Below are positions 22,489 to 29,673 of a DNA stretch of 29,673 nucleotides, in pieces. Position 1 is the first letter of the stretch. Every line of letters starts with the position of its first letter. Location of the stretch: NCBI GenBank assembly GCA_964616405.1, contig CAZTRE010000015.1, positions 1 through 29,673 on the forward strand, read 5' to 3'. The position numbers and the translations under genes are program-made. The DNA comes from JAEDES01 sp964616405. GTDB lineage: Bacteria; Bacillota_I; Bacilli_A; RF39; UBA660. The notes below the pieces were generated by a model. The model made no database searches. It saw only the letters and a program-made list of their open reading frames with translations, and was not told where the DNA came from.

Positions 22489-23031
22489 ATGATTAAATTA
22501 GTAAAACCAGAGATTAAGCATGAGAAAAAATATAAAGAGATGATAAAAGAGTGGCAAGAATATGGTGGACCATACGTTCCTTGTATAATCGATTATGATT
22601 GTAATAGACCACTTGAAAAATTAGATTATAATGCAGTTTTAAAAGTGGTTAATAATTATAGTAAAGGTAATGTTTTTGATTATGATGTTGATTATTTTGG
22701 AAGTTCAGATTTTTACTTTATTTTTGATGATGAAGAATTAATCGGAATGGGTGAGGTTAGACATAATTTAAGTGAACTTGGAAATAAGACAATTGGTCAT
22801 CTTGCTTGTGGTATTAGACCATCAAAAAGAAATTGTGGTTATGCTTTTAAAGCTACTGAATGTATGATTGATAAATTAAGTGAAGATAATATTGATGAAG
22901 TTGTTCTTTGTCATTATGCTGAAAATAATATTAGCCCTAAAGTTATTAGTAAGTTAAATTTTCAGTTTAGAGATAGTATAATTTCTGAGGTAAGTAAAAA
23001 AGAAATAAAAACTTATACGAAAAAATTATAG
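22489..23031 (+). CDS. GNAT family N-acetyltransferase
   Basis: A 180-residue acetyltransferase. After an acidic/aromatic N-terminal half, the strand with IGMGEVRHNL leads to IGHLACGIRPSKRNCGYAFKA, the acetyl-CoA pyrophosphate-binding motif A (Arg-x4-Gly-x-Ala). Then VVLCHYAENNISPKVISKLNF is the usual motif B with its Asn. The layout fits the COG3981-like group of predicted acetyltransferases. The ATG at 22489 has AAGGAAGGTG at seven bases; an upstream in-frame extension to 22438 lacks such support. The acceptor is unknown. Confidence 0.85.
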   Translation: MIKLVKPEIKHEKKYKEMIKEWQEYGGPYVPCIIDYDCNRPLEKLDYNAVLKVVNNYSKGNVFDYDVDYFGSSDFYFIFDDEELIGMGEVRHNLSELGNKTIGHLACGIRPSKRNCGYAFKATECMIDKLSEDNIDEVVLCHYAENNISPKVISKLNFQFRDSIISEVSKKEIKTYTKKL

Positions 23032-23085
23032 TGACTATTATGTGTTTAATGGATTTTAATAAGGCGCTGGTTTGCGGCTAAAACA

Positions 23086-23114
23086 TTGACAAAATACCAA
23101 AAAAGTATTATAAT
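23086..23114 (+). promoter_or_regulatory. Consensus sigma-A promoter of lipoprotein 1
   Basis: TTGACA (23086-23091) and TATAAT (23109-23114) match both consensus boxes perfectly with a 17-base spacer. The half-site CAAAATAC next to the -35 box is shared with the promoter of lipoprotein 2. Confidence 0.92.
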
Positions 23115-23142
23115 AAGCGACAATTAACAAAGGGGGATTTTT

Positions 23143-24342
23143 ATGAGTAAAATACAAATTAATAAAGAATTAATGAGGAGAATAATGGCAGGAGCGTTAG
23201 CACTCACTGGACTTGTATCATTAGCAGGATGTGGTAATGATAAAAAAGAGGAAGAACCTACAACACAAATAGTACAATCAACACAGGAATTTGATTTGTC
23301 ACATTTTGGAAGTTTAAAAGGATCTGAACAACAGGATATTAAAAAAATATTTGCTGGGTTACATATTCCAGACGGATTTCTAAAAAATGATGATATAGTA
23401 TTTGAATTAGAAAAAGCAATTTCAGAAACTGAAGGCTATGTCAGTACAGTAGATTTTATGAAAAAAGAGGCATATTCAGAATATTATCCTATTAGTTATC
23501 ATACCAGTGATGGAAAAATGTCTTTTGTTGATGGTAAAGAAGATGGGTATTCACTTTTTGTTAAAGAATATAAGGATAATAATTTAGTTGTAAGAGAAAT
23601 AAAGTTTGATGCAGATTATAAAACTCAAAGTGTTGAAGAAAAAGTTTATTGCAATGAAAATGGGAGTGCATTTTCAAGTGATACTGAAATTAATAATTGG
23701 GGTTGTATTAATCCAACTGGTAAGTCAGATATAACATATGTTACACATGATTTTTTGAATAAAACGCCTAGTATATTTTCTTTATATCGTGATAAGGGTT
23801 CTGAAGCTTTGTATTTTTATTCTGCTGGTAATTTAGTAAGTTTTTCTTCAGGAGATGATATGTCTCAGTATGGTTATCAAATTGAATTATCAGATGAAGA
23901 AAAGCTACAATTAATGATTAATTTTAATAATCATAGTAATGAACAGTTATTAGCATTGCAGGATAGGTTGGTTGAAAAATATAAAGGTAATTATTATTCT
24001 GAATTTTGCGATTGCATATTTGATTGTCCAAACAATGATAAGCATGTAAGTATATATATTAATAAATCAAAAAAGCAAAATAATTTAAATGTATCAATTG
24101 GTCCTTTATGGCATGATTATACAGATGATTTATCTGAGGCAGAAGATGACTTAGATGAAGCAGATGCTGTTTTAGAGTTAGAGTGCAATATTACGGATGA
24201 ACAGTATGATACATTAAAAGACTATGCGGTACGAAAAGATGAGAAAATTATACCTTATATTAAACAACTAGATTTAGAACACAAAGCAGAAGTTGCAAAT
24301 AATGTGGAGCAAGCACCAGCTAAATTATATATAAAAAAATAG
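23143..24342 (+). CDS. Lipoprotein, paralogue 1 of 3
   Basis: A 399-residue secreted lipoprotein of a family I do not recognise. A basic N-terminus and hydrophobic core end in the lipobox Leu-Ala-Gly-Cys, with Cys30 as the lipidation site. A charged, Thr/Gln-rich linker follows to about residue 50. Motifs shared with the two downstream paralogues are FAGLHIP, YVSTVDF, YHTSDGKMSFV, INNWG, LSDEEK, FNNHS and ITDEQYDTLKDY. This copy has two extra close cysteines (FCDCIFDCP) and an acidic stretch (about 325-345). AAGGGGG precedes the ATG. It has its own consensus promoter and a terminator, so it is monocistronic. Function is unknown; an outer-face role is implied by the anchor only. Confidence 0.85.
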   Translation: MSKIQINKELMRRIMAGALALTGLVSLAGCGNDKKEEEPTTQIVQSTQEFDLSHFGSLKGSEQQDIKKIFAGLHIPDGFLKNDDIVFELEKAISETEGYVSTVDFMKKEAYSEYYPISYHTSDGKMSFVDGKEDGYSLFVKEYKDNNLVVREIKFDADYKTQSVEEKVYCNENGSAFSSDTEINNWGCINPTGKSDITYVTHDFLNKTPSIFSLYRDKGSEALYFYSAGNLVSFSSGDDMSQYGYQIELSDEEKLQLMINFNNHSNEQLLALQDRLVEKYKGNYYSEFCDCIFDCPNNDKHVSIYINKSKKQNNLNVSIGPLWHDYTDDLSEAEDDLDEADAVLELECNITDEQYDTLKDYAVRKDEKIIPYIKQLDLEHKAEVANNVEQAPAKLYIKK

Positions 24343-24350
24343 TTATTTAT

Positions 24351-24379
24351 AAGACCAATTATTTAAATTAGTCTTTTTT
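24351..24379 (+). terminator. Terminator of lipoprotein 1
   Basis: AAGAC-C-AATT (24351-24360) pairs with AATT-A-GTCTT with one C-A mismatch, followed by a T-run. Confidence 0.75.
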
Positions 24380-24422
24380 AATAATATAGTAACTGATGGA
24401 ATAAAATGTATTGGTGATAAAA

Positions 24423-24689
24423 ATGTTTGAAATGAAAGATGCTTTATATGCGGCAAAGTTTTTAAATGTTAAGTTTGATAAATTTACTCCTGAAGAATTC
24501 TTATTGGGTATTAATATTGAATTAGAACATGGGAGGGTAAAAGAAATTACTAATGTTACAGATGATAATTTAATTATGACAGCAAAGATTGCTCTAGCAC
24601 ACTTAAATGAGTTTCCAAATTATTATAATAAGGATTATGGTTTATTAGTTTTTGAAAAGTATTTAAGAAGCAAATTAATGTTGAAATGA
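24423..24689 (+). CDS. Small DUF5661-like protein
   Basis: An 88-residue protein that I recognise as the DUF5661 type: FTPEEFLLGINIELEHG, then TNVTDDNLIMTAKIALAHLNEFPNYY are its signature stretches. No signal peptide or membrane helix is present. GGTGAT lies four bases before this ATG; an in-frame GTG (24414) and an ATG (24432) are alternatives. It ends in TGA, evidence that TGA is a stop codon here. It sits between two lipoprotein paralogues but is not related to them. Function is unknown. Confidence 0.75.
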   Translation: MFEMKDALYAAKFLNVKFDKFTPEEFLLGINIELEHGRVKEITNVTDDNLIMTAKIALAHLNEFPNYYNKDYGLLVFEKYLRSKLMLK

Positions 24690-24708
24690 TTTGATTTTTT
24701 AATTGATA

Positions 24709-24740
24709 GTATTTTGACAAAATACATAAAATAGTATAAT
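24709..24740 (+). promoter_or_regulatory. Promoter of lipoprotein 2 with palindromic operator
   Basis: GTATTTTGACAAAATAC (24709-24725) is a perfect odd-centred palindrome with arms of eight bases. It covers the -35 box TTGACA (24714-24719). The -10 is TATAAT (15-base spacer) or the overlapping TAATAT (17-base spacer). A repressor site is likely from the geometry; the regulator is unknown. Confidence 0.75.
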
Positions 24741-24768
24741 ATTTGATAGTGAAAAGAGGAATTTATGT

Positions 24769-25929
24769 ATGAGCAAAGGTAATAAAGAAATAACAAAAAG
24801 ATTAATAGCACTTGCGTTATCAGCAACTGGATTGGTATCGTTGGTAGGGTGTGGTAATAATCAAAAAGAAAAAGTTCAAGTTCCAACAAATATAAATCAA
24901 ATAACTCAAGAAGATGATTTAACATATTTTGATACTTTAAAACGTTCTGAACGTAAGAAAATAACAGAAATTGCGGCTGGATTACATATGCCAAAGAAAT
25001 ATTTAAAGAATGATGAAATAGTATCAGAACTTTTAGATGTGGTATTGAAAGATAGAAAGTATGCAAGTACAGTAGATTTTATTTCTTCTCCTGGGACACC
25101 AGAGTTTTATTATACTAGTGATGGAAAGTTTGTTTTTATTAAAGGAGAAGATCAATTTTGGTTGAGGAAAACTAACGATAATAATATGGTTATAAAGTCA
25201 ATAAAAGTTGATAGTAATGCTCAAACTATTATTAGTTCGGAGTATACTTATTGTAATGATAATGGAGAGACTATCCAAAATGATTCCAGTGTTAATTCTT
25301 GGGGAATGATTGCTCCATCAGTTGAATCAAAAATAACATATGGTATAAGTAAATCATTTGGTAATGCAAAAAGTGAGTTTTATTTTTTCGATTATATTGA
25401 TAATCAATTGACATTTTCGTCTGAAAACAATTTTCTAAGACTTTTTTCAGATAATGGCGCATATACAAGTTCATATATAATGAATATATCTGATGAAGAA
25501 AAGCAAGAAGTTATGTCTAATTTTAACAACCATAATCACGAAGCTTTACAAGCATTAGCAAATAAGTTATTTGAAAATTATAAGGATGACGAGCTTTTTT
25601 ACGAGGGTTATTGTTGTAGATTGCCTTTTCAAACTGGTGAGGAAGATACAGCTGTATATGTTTCTAGAAGTGGACTTGGAAATGGTGAATATGCAAATAG
25701 TGTATCTTTATATGATGGTGTATTCGATCTTACAGATGCATCAATAAAGGTACAGGATATTACTGATGAGCAATATAATACATTAAGAGATTATATGGAA
25801 AGAAAAGATGAAAATATTATAGCTTATGTTGAACAGATAGCATCTGAACAAGATACTTCAGAGACCGCTAAGAATGGTGAAAAAGCTAAAGTATATACAA
25901 AGCAATTACCGGCTTATAATAATCAATAA
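24769..25929 (+). CDS. Lipoprotein, paralogue 2 of 3
   Basis: A 386-residue secreted lipoprotein. Signal peptide and lipobox Leu-Val-Gly-Cys give Cys28 as the lipid anchor. It shares with its neighbours AAGLHMP, YASTVDF, YYTSDGKFVF, VNSWG, ISDEEKQE, FNNHN and ITDEQYNTLRDYMERKDENI. It is closer to the third copy than to the first (EIAAGLHMP and MERKDENI-type segments). The signal peptide TGLVSL core instead resembles copy 1. AAGAGGA stands eight bases before the ATG. The pattern of local similarity suggests tandem duplication followed by divergence. No enzyme motif is recognised. Confidence 0.85.
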   Translation: MSKGNKEITKRLIALALSATGLVSLVGCGNNQKEKVQVPTNINQITQEDDLTYFDTLKRSERKKITEIAAGLHMPKKYLKNDEIVSELLDVVLKDRKYASTVDFISSPGTPEFYYTSDGKFVFIKGEDQFWLRKTNDNNMVIKSIKVDSNAQTIISSEYTYCNDNGETIQNDSSVNSWGMIAPSVESKITYGISKSFGNAKSEFYFFDYIDNQLTFSSENNFLRLFSDNGAYTSSYIMNISDEEKQEVMSNFNNHNHEALQALANKLFENYKDDELFYEGYCCRLPFQTGEEDTAVYVSRSGLGNGEYANSVSLYDGVFDLTDASIKVQDITDEQYNTLRDYMERKDENIIAYVEQIASEQDTSETAKNGEKAKVYTKQLPAYNNQ

Positions 25930-25962
25930 AGATTACAAATTGTTGGTTCTTTAAAAGAATTT

Positions 25963-25987
25963 AAAAAGCAAAGTGGATTTGCTTTTT
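25963..25987 (+). terminator. Terminator of lipoprotein 2
   Basis: AAAAAGCAAA (25963-25972) pairs perfectly with TTTGCTTTTT (25978-25987) around a five-base loop; the downstream arm serves as T-tract. Confidence 0.85.
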
Positions 25988-25999
25988 ATTGATAATTTT

Positions 26000-26027
26000 T
26001 TGATAAAATGTAAAAAAGATTTATAAT
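26000..26027 (+). promoter_or_regulatory. Promoter of lipoprotein 3
   Basis: TTGATA (26000-26005) and TATAAT (26022-26027) are spaced by 16 bases. The -35 is flanked by ATTTT and AAAAT, a weaker version of the palindrome at lipoprotein 2. Confidence 0.75.
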
Positions 26028-26059
26028 ATGTGAACGCAGAATAAGAATGGAGAAATTTT

Positions 26060-27208
26060 ATGGAAAAAAATAATAGATCAACAAAGCAGAGGATAATTGC
26101 GTCATTATTAGCGATAACTATGTTACCTGTTGCAGTATCGGGATGTAGTCATAAAAATCAAAAAGAGAAAGTCTCACCCTCATCAGAGATTGTTCAAATA
26201 ACGCAAGATAATATTTGGGTACGACTTTCATCATATATTGATCTTTTAAAAAATTTGAAAGATGTAGAAGAAATAGCAGCTGGATTACATATGCCAGTTA
26301 ACCTTTTAGAGAATAAGGAGGTATTATCCGAACTTTTAGAAATAGTTTTGGAAAACAAAGATTATGCCAGTACAGTAAATTTTGTTCCTTGTTCTGAAAA
26401 TTCAGAATTTTATTATACTAGTGATGGAAGACTTTCATTTGTTGTAGAATCACAGGAACTTTATATCAAAAAAAATAAAGATAATAATTGGATTGTAAAA
26501 TCAATAAAAGTTGATGAAAATGCTGAAACTAATACTATTTGGGAGGATACTTATTTTAGTGACGATGGTAGTCAGCTACAAAGTGATATTAGTATTAATA
26601 ATTGGGGAAGTATTGGTCCGGAAATTGCTCCAGGAATATTTTATAGTATAGGTACTTTTTATAAAAATGATGAATCAAAACATTACTTTTTTTATCATGG
26701 GGATAATTGCCTATCATTTTCTTCTAATGATAATTTGATAAAGATTAGTTCAGGTTATCGGGATTTTTGTACAATGAAAATATCTGATGAATAAAAGCAA
26801 GAAATTATATCTGTTTATAATGATCACAACCATGAAGAGTTAATGGCGTTGGAAAAACAAATGGCAGAAAAGTATAAAAATAATTATATGCAAGAAAAAC
26901 TTAGTTGTGCAATGTCCTTTCAGGAGAGTGATAGAGGCGTAGCAGTGTTTATATCGAAAGAAGAAGAGAATAAGGATTTATCTGCATATGTGTACTCGTT
27001 ATCTGGTGATAGTTATAATAATTCTGCCGGATGTTTAACAGTGCATAGTGATATTACTGATGCTCAATATACTATACTAAAAGATTATATGGAAAGAAAT
27101 GATGAAAATATAGTGGCTTATGTTGAACAAATATCTTCTGAACAAAAAGCTGCCAATGCTATAAAAGCGGCAGGAGGGTCTTCTACAAAGGTATATACAA
27201 AGAAATAA
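26060..27208 (+). pseudogene. Lipoprotein, paralogue 3, split by an in-frame TAA
   Basis: Read through one stop codon this frame gives a protein of 382 sense codons, homologous end to end to the two preceding lipoproteins, with signal peptide and lipobox Val-Ser-Gly-Cys (Cys29). After KISDE the frame has TAA (26792-26794), exactly where both paralogues have GAA in their SDEEK motif. The reading then continues in the same frame with KQEI, NDHNHEEL and ITDAQYTILKDYMERNDENI to 27208. A single G-to-T change explains it; no frameshift is present. The intact remainder and the good promoter and terminator suggest that the change is recent, a sequencing error, or a suppressed stop. The first part (244 residues) could still be made as a truncated lipoprotein; the second part lacks a good ribosome binding site. 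Confidence 0.85.
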
Positions 27209-27216
27209 TATTTGTT

Positions 27217-27244
27217 AGATCAATTGTATAATTGATCTTTTTTA
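27217..27244 (+). terminator. Terminator of lipoprotein 3
   Basis: AGATCAATT (27217-27225) pairs perfectly with AATTGATCT (27230-27238) around GTAT and is followed by a T-run. Confidence 0.92.
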
Positions 27245-27291
27245 TATTTTCATAAATTTATTGTGATACTAATGGTATAGATAAGTAATTA

Positions 27292-27299
27292 AAAGGAGG
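27292..27299 (+). other. Strong Shine-Dalgarno sequence without a gene
   Basis: AAAGGAGG is a near-perfect ribosome binding sequence, yet the following bases hold no ATG, GTG or TTG with more than a few codons at usable spacing. It lies about 70 bases before the CIRCE operator. It may be chance or the remnant of a lost gene. Confidence 0.3.
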
Positions 27300-27366
27300 T
27301 TATTTTTTAATTTTATTTAGAGATAGTTGGGCAAATAATCTTTGACTGAAAGTTAATGCTTATTTT

Positions 27367-27393
27367 TTAGCACTCTTTGTTGACAAGTGCTAA
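27367..27393 (+). promoter_or_regulatory. CIRCE operator (HrcA binding site)
   Basis: TTAGCACTC, nine bases, then AAGTGCTAA. This matches the CIRCE consensus (second arm GAGTGCTAA) at 17 of 18 arm positions. The element surrounds the -35 box of the clpB promoter, so HrcA binding should block transcription until heat or misfolding stress. Confidence 0.93.
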
Positions 27394-27407
27394 AATTAGA
27401 GTATAAT
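27380..27407 (+). promoter_or_regulatory. Sigma-A promoter of clpB
   Basis: TTGACA (27380-27385) lies inside CIRCE and TATAAT (27402-27407) follows after 16 bases. Transcription would begin near 27414, leaving the AAGGGG ribosome binding site intact. Confidence 0.88.
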
Positions 27408-27429
27408 TACTATTGAAGGGGATGATAAT

Positions 27430-29535
27430 ATGTATGGTTATCCACAAGAGGAAAATAACGAAAATGTATTAGAAAAGTATGGTAGAAATATCATCGAAGA
27501 TGCTAAGAAAGGTAAGATTGATCCGGTAATCGGCAGAGATGAAGAAATTCGAAGCATAACAAGGGTTTTATCACGTAAAACCAAGAATAATCCAGTATTA
27601 ATTGGAGAAGCTGGAGTTGGTAAGACAGCAATTGTTGAAGGTTTAGCACTTAGAATCGTCAAGGGTGATGTGCCAAGTAGTTTGAAAAATAAAATTATCT
27701 GGGAACTCGATATGGCATCACTTGTTGCGGGAGCTAAGTATCGTGGTGAATTTGAGGAGAGACTTAAAAATGTTTTAAATGAAGTTAAGAAAAGTGATGG
27801 CGAAATCATTATGTTTATTGATGAGATCCATATGATTGTTGGTACTGGTAGAACTGATGGGGCAATGGATACGTCAAATATTTTAAAACCAATGCTTGCA
27901 CGTGGAGAAATTCATGTTATTGGAGCGACTACATTAAATGAATATCGTCAATATATTGAAAAAGATGGTGCTTTAGAAAGACGTTTTCAGAAAGTACGTG
28001 TAGAGGAACCGACTGTTGAAGATACAATTACTATTCTTCGTGGGTTGAAAGAACGTTTTGAAATCCATCATGGTGTAGCAATTCAGGATAAGGCATTAAT
28101 TAGTGCGGCAACTTTATCAAATCGATATATTACTGATAGGTATTTACCAGATAAAGCGATTGACTTAGTAGATGAAGCGTGTGCCACAATTCGTGTACAA
28201 ATGGATTCTGTTCCTTTTGAATTAGATACTCTTACTCATAAAATTATGCGATTAGAAATTGAAAAGCAAGCTATTAAGAAAGAAAAGGACGAGTTATCTA
28301 AGAAACGTAGGGAGAAAATCGATGAGGATTTAGTAAAATTAAAGGAAAAAGAAAAAGAATTAACAGAAGCTTGGAATAAAGAAAAATCATTAAATGATGA
28401 TATCAAGAAGAAGAAAGCGGAAATTGAAAAGGCAAAATTTGAGCTTGATAAGGCTGAAAATGATTATGATTTAGAAAAGGCGGCAATTTTAAAACATGGG
28501 GAAATTCCTAAATTAGAAAAGGAATTAGAAGCATTAAATAATGTTGAAAAAAACAAGATATTAAGTGATGTTGTGACAAGTGAAGATATTGCTTCTATTA
28601 TTGCGAAATGGACAAATATTCCGGTTACGAAGTTAATTAGTAGTGAAAAAGAAAAGTTATTGAAATTAGAAGATAATATGAGAAAGCGAGTAATGGGACA
28701 AGATGAAGTATTAAAACTTGTAAGTGATGCAGTAATTAAATCTCGTAGTGGAATAAAGGATCCAAATAAGCCAATTGCCTCATTTATGTTTTTGGGTCCA
28801 ACTGGTGTTGGTAAAACAGAGGTTGCGAGAACTTTGGCTTATGAATTATTTGATGATGAGTCACACATGATTCGTATTGATATGAGCGAATATATGGAAA
28901 AGTTTAGTGTTTCAAGATTGATTGGATCTCCTCCAGGATATGTTGGATATGAGGATGGCGGCCAATTAACCGAAGCGGTTAGACGTAACCCTTATAGTAT
29001 AGTGTTATTTGATGAAGTAGAAAAAGCTCATCCAGAGGTATTGAATTTATTATTACAAATACTGGATGATGGACGTGTTACTGATTCAAATGGTAGAACA
29101 GTTGACTTTAAAAATACAATTATTATTATGACATCTAATTTGGGTAGTGAATATATTTTAGATGGTAAGACTGAGATGGTTATGAATGAAGTTAGGAATC
29201 ATTTTAGACCAGAATTTATTAATAGAATTGATGAAGTTATTGTCTTTAAGCCACTTGATAAAGAAGCAATTAATTTAATTCTTGATAAGATTATTAGAGA
29301 AATTGAAAATAGACTTAGTGATATTAAGTTACATATTCAGTTGACTAATGCGGCAAGAAAGCAGTTTATCGAAGACGGTTACGATATAAATTATGGAGCT
29401 AGACCTCTTAAGCGAATAGTTTCTAGAACAATAGAAACCGATTTGGCTAAGATGATTATTAATGGTGATATTAAATTTAATGAGACAATTGAAGTTGATT
29501 ATCAAGATAAATTTATAATCAAAAAATTAGTGTAA
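27430..29535 (+). CDS. clpB: ClpB-type disaggregase lacking the N-domain
   Basis: A 701-residue Hsp100 ATPase. D1 has Walker A GEAGVGKT (59-66), Walker B IIMFIDEIH and pore loop GAKYRGEFEERL. A long charged coiled-coil (about 245-370) is the ClpB M-domain, through which DnaK cooperates. D2 has Walker A GPTGVGKT (456-463), pore loop GSPPGYVGYEDGG and the Arg/sensor region RPEFINRIDE. No ClpP-binding IGF/L loop is apparent, so this is ClpB rather than ClpC. Full ClpB is about 860 residues; here the N-terminal substrate-binding repeats (about 150 residues) are absent and the protein starts just before D1, like the short ClpB isoform of other bacteria. The start is firm: AAGGGG, CIRCE and promoter stand directly upstream. 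It disassembles protein aggregates with DnaK. Confidence 0.95.
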   Translation: MYGYPQEENNENVLEKYGRNIIEDAKKGKIDPVIGRDEEIRSITRVLSRKTKNNPVLIGEAGVGKTAIVEGLALRIVKGDVPSSLKNKIIWELDMASLVAGAKYRGEFEERLKNVLNEVKKSDGEIIMFIDEIHMIVGTGRTDGAMDTSNILKPMLARGEIHVIGATTLNEYRQYIEKDGALERRFQKVRVEEPTVEDTITILRGLKERFEIHHGVAIQDKALISAATLSNRYITDRYLPDKAIDLVDEACATIRVQMDSVPFELDTLTHKIMRLEIEKQAIKKEKDELSKKRREKIDEDLVKLKEKEKELTEAWNKEKSLNDDIKKKKAEIEKAKFELDKAENDYDLEKAAILKHGEIPKLEKELEALNNVEKNKILSDVVTSEDIASIIAKWTNIPVTKLISSEKEKLLKLEDNMRKRVMGQDEVLKLVSDAVIKSRSGIKDPNKPIASFMFLGPTGVGKTEVARTLAYELFDDESHMIRIDMSEYMEKFSVSRLIGSPPGYVGYEDGGQLTEAVRRNPYSIVLFDEVEKAHPEVLNLLLQILDDGRVTDSNGRTVDFKNTIIIMTSNLGSEYILDGKTEMVMNEVRNHFRPEFINRIDEVIVFKPLDKEAINLILDKIIREIENRLSDIKLHIQLTNAARKQFIEDGYDINYGARPLKRIVSRTIETDLAKMIINGDIKFNETIEVDYQDKFIIKKLV

Positions 29536-29565
29536 TATTTGAAAATTAAAATACTTTAATTTCTG

Positions 29566-29590
29566 AGGGACCTGAAAAGGTTCCTTTTTC
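29566..29590 (+). terminator. Intrinsic terminator of clpB
   Basis: AGGGACCT pairs with AGGTTCCT (one G-U) around a GAAA tetraloop and is followed by T residues. The remaining 80 bases to the window end are AT-rich with no feature seen. Confidence 0.92.
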
Positions 29591-29673
29591 CTAAAAAATT
29601 AATAAATTTGTTTTTTGAATATACTTTGTAAATGTAATCTTTTAATTTTGTTTAGATTAATTAATCAGATTAG

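Noticed and set aside
24423..24700. TGA reassigned to tryptophan, as in mollicutes
   Set aside because: The DUF5661-like gene ends naturally at TGA, and the proteins in the window use TGG for tryptophan.
24635..25066. 143-codon open frame on the minus strand
   Set aside because: It lies antisense to the DUF5661 and lipoprotein 2 genes, crosses their promoter region, has low-complexity Leu/Tyr/His content and no ribosome binding site.
27438..27809. 123-codon open frame antisense to clpB
   Set aside because: It is a shadow of the conserved D1 coding sequence with no start signal.
1..29673. Mobile element, prophage, CRISPR array or defence island
   Set aside because: No transposase, integrase, phage structural gene, regularly spaced repeats or defence-type domains were found.

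Overview
The window is AT-rich DNA (roughly 30% GC by eye) with long runs of co-directional genes, strong GGAGG-type ribosome binding sites and U-tailed terminators. A glmS ribozyme, a CIRCE operator ahead of clpB, CotJ spore-coat genes, WXG100 proteins and lipoproteins point to a low-GC Bacillota, most likely an uncultured Bacilli-type (Erysipelotrichia or RF39-like) gut bacterium. The lineage is inferred from gene content, not measured. At least one gene (24423-24689) ends in TGA and tryptophan is encoded by TGG, so the standard bacterial code fits. I see no insertion sequence, integrase, prophage, CRISPR array or rRNA.

Layout. 1-661 (minus): two WXG100 (Esx-like) proteins leaving the left edge. 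995-4806 (plus): a YugP-type membrane zinc peptidase overlapping a zinc-ribbon membrane protein, a Mn-type CDF exporter, a transglutaminase-like protein, and a stand-alone Clp-like AAA+ domain. 4843-6840: glmS behind its self-cleaving ribozyme. 6930-9849: an anchored surface protein with Ig-like domains and a FAD/Rieske oxidoreductase. 9850-12347 (minus): a PHP-DHH fusion and a TetR regulator. 12527-16336 (plus): an MMPL/RND exporter fused in frame to a YhgE-like secreted protein, divergent from tetR across a region with a large inverted repeat. 16472-20283 (minus): an apparent five-gene operon of hydrolase, YbaK-type tRNA deacylase, 2H phosphoesterase, cysteine desulfurase and ferredoxin fusion. 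20485-20561 (minus): tRNA-His. 20682-23031 (plus): cotJB (with a CotJA-like N-terminus), cotJC, a DUF5662-like gene and a GNAT. 23143-27208 (plus): three paralogous lipoproteins, the third broken by one nonsense codon, with a DUF5661-like gene between the first two. 27430-29535 (plus): a ClpB lacking its N-domain, under a CIRCE operator.

How the parts may work together. GlmS feeds amino sugars to the wall and is controlled by its product through the ribozyme. ClpB is probably repressed by HrcA. TetR probably controls the exporter fusion. The desulfurase-ferredoxin pair suggests sulfur/iron handling. The CotJ pair indicates a spore-forming ancestry or ability. The most unusual items are several domain fusions (MMPL with YhgE-like, PHP with a degenerate DHH, ferredoxin with a thioredoxin-like fold, CotJA with CotJB), the lone Clp D1 domain without a pore tyrosine, and the lipoprotein family with palindromic promoters.
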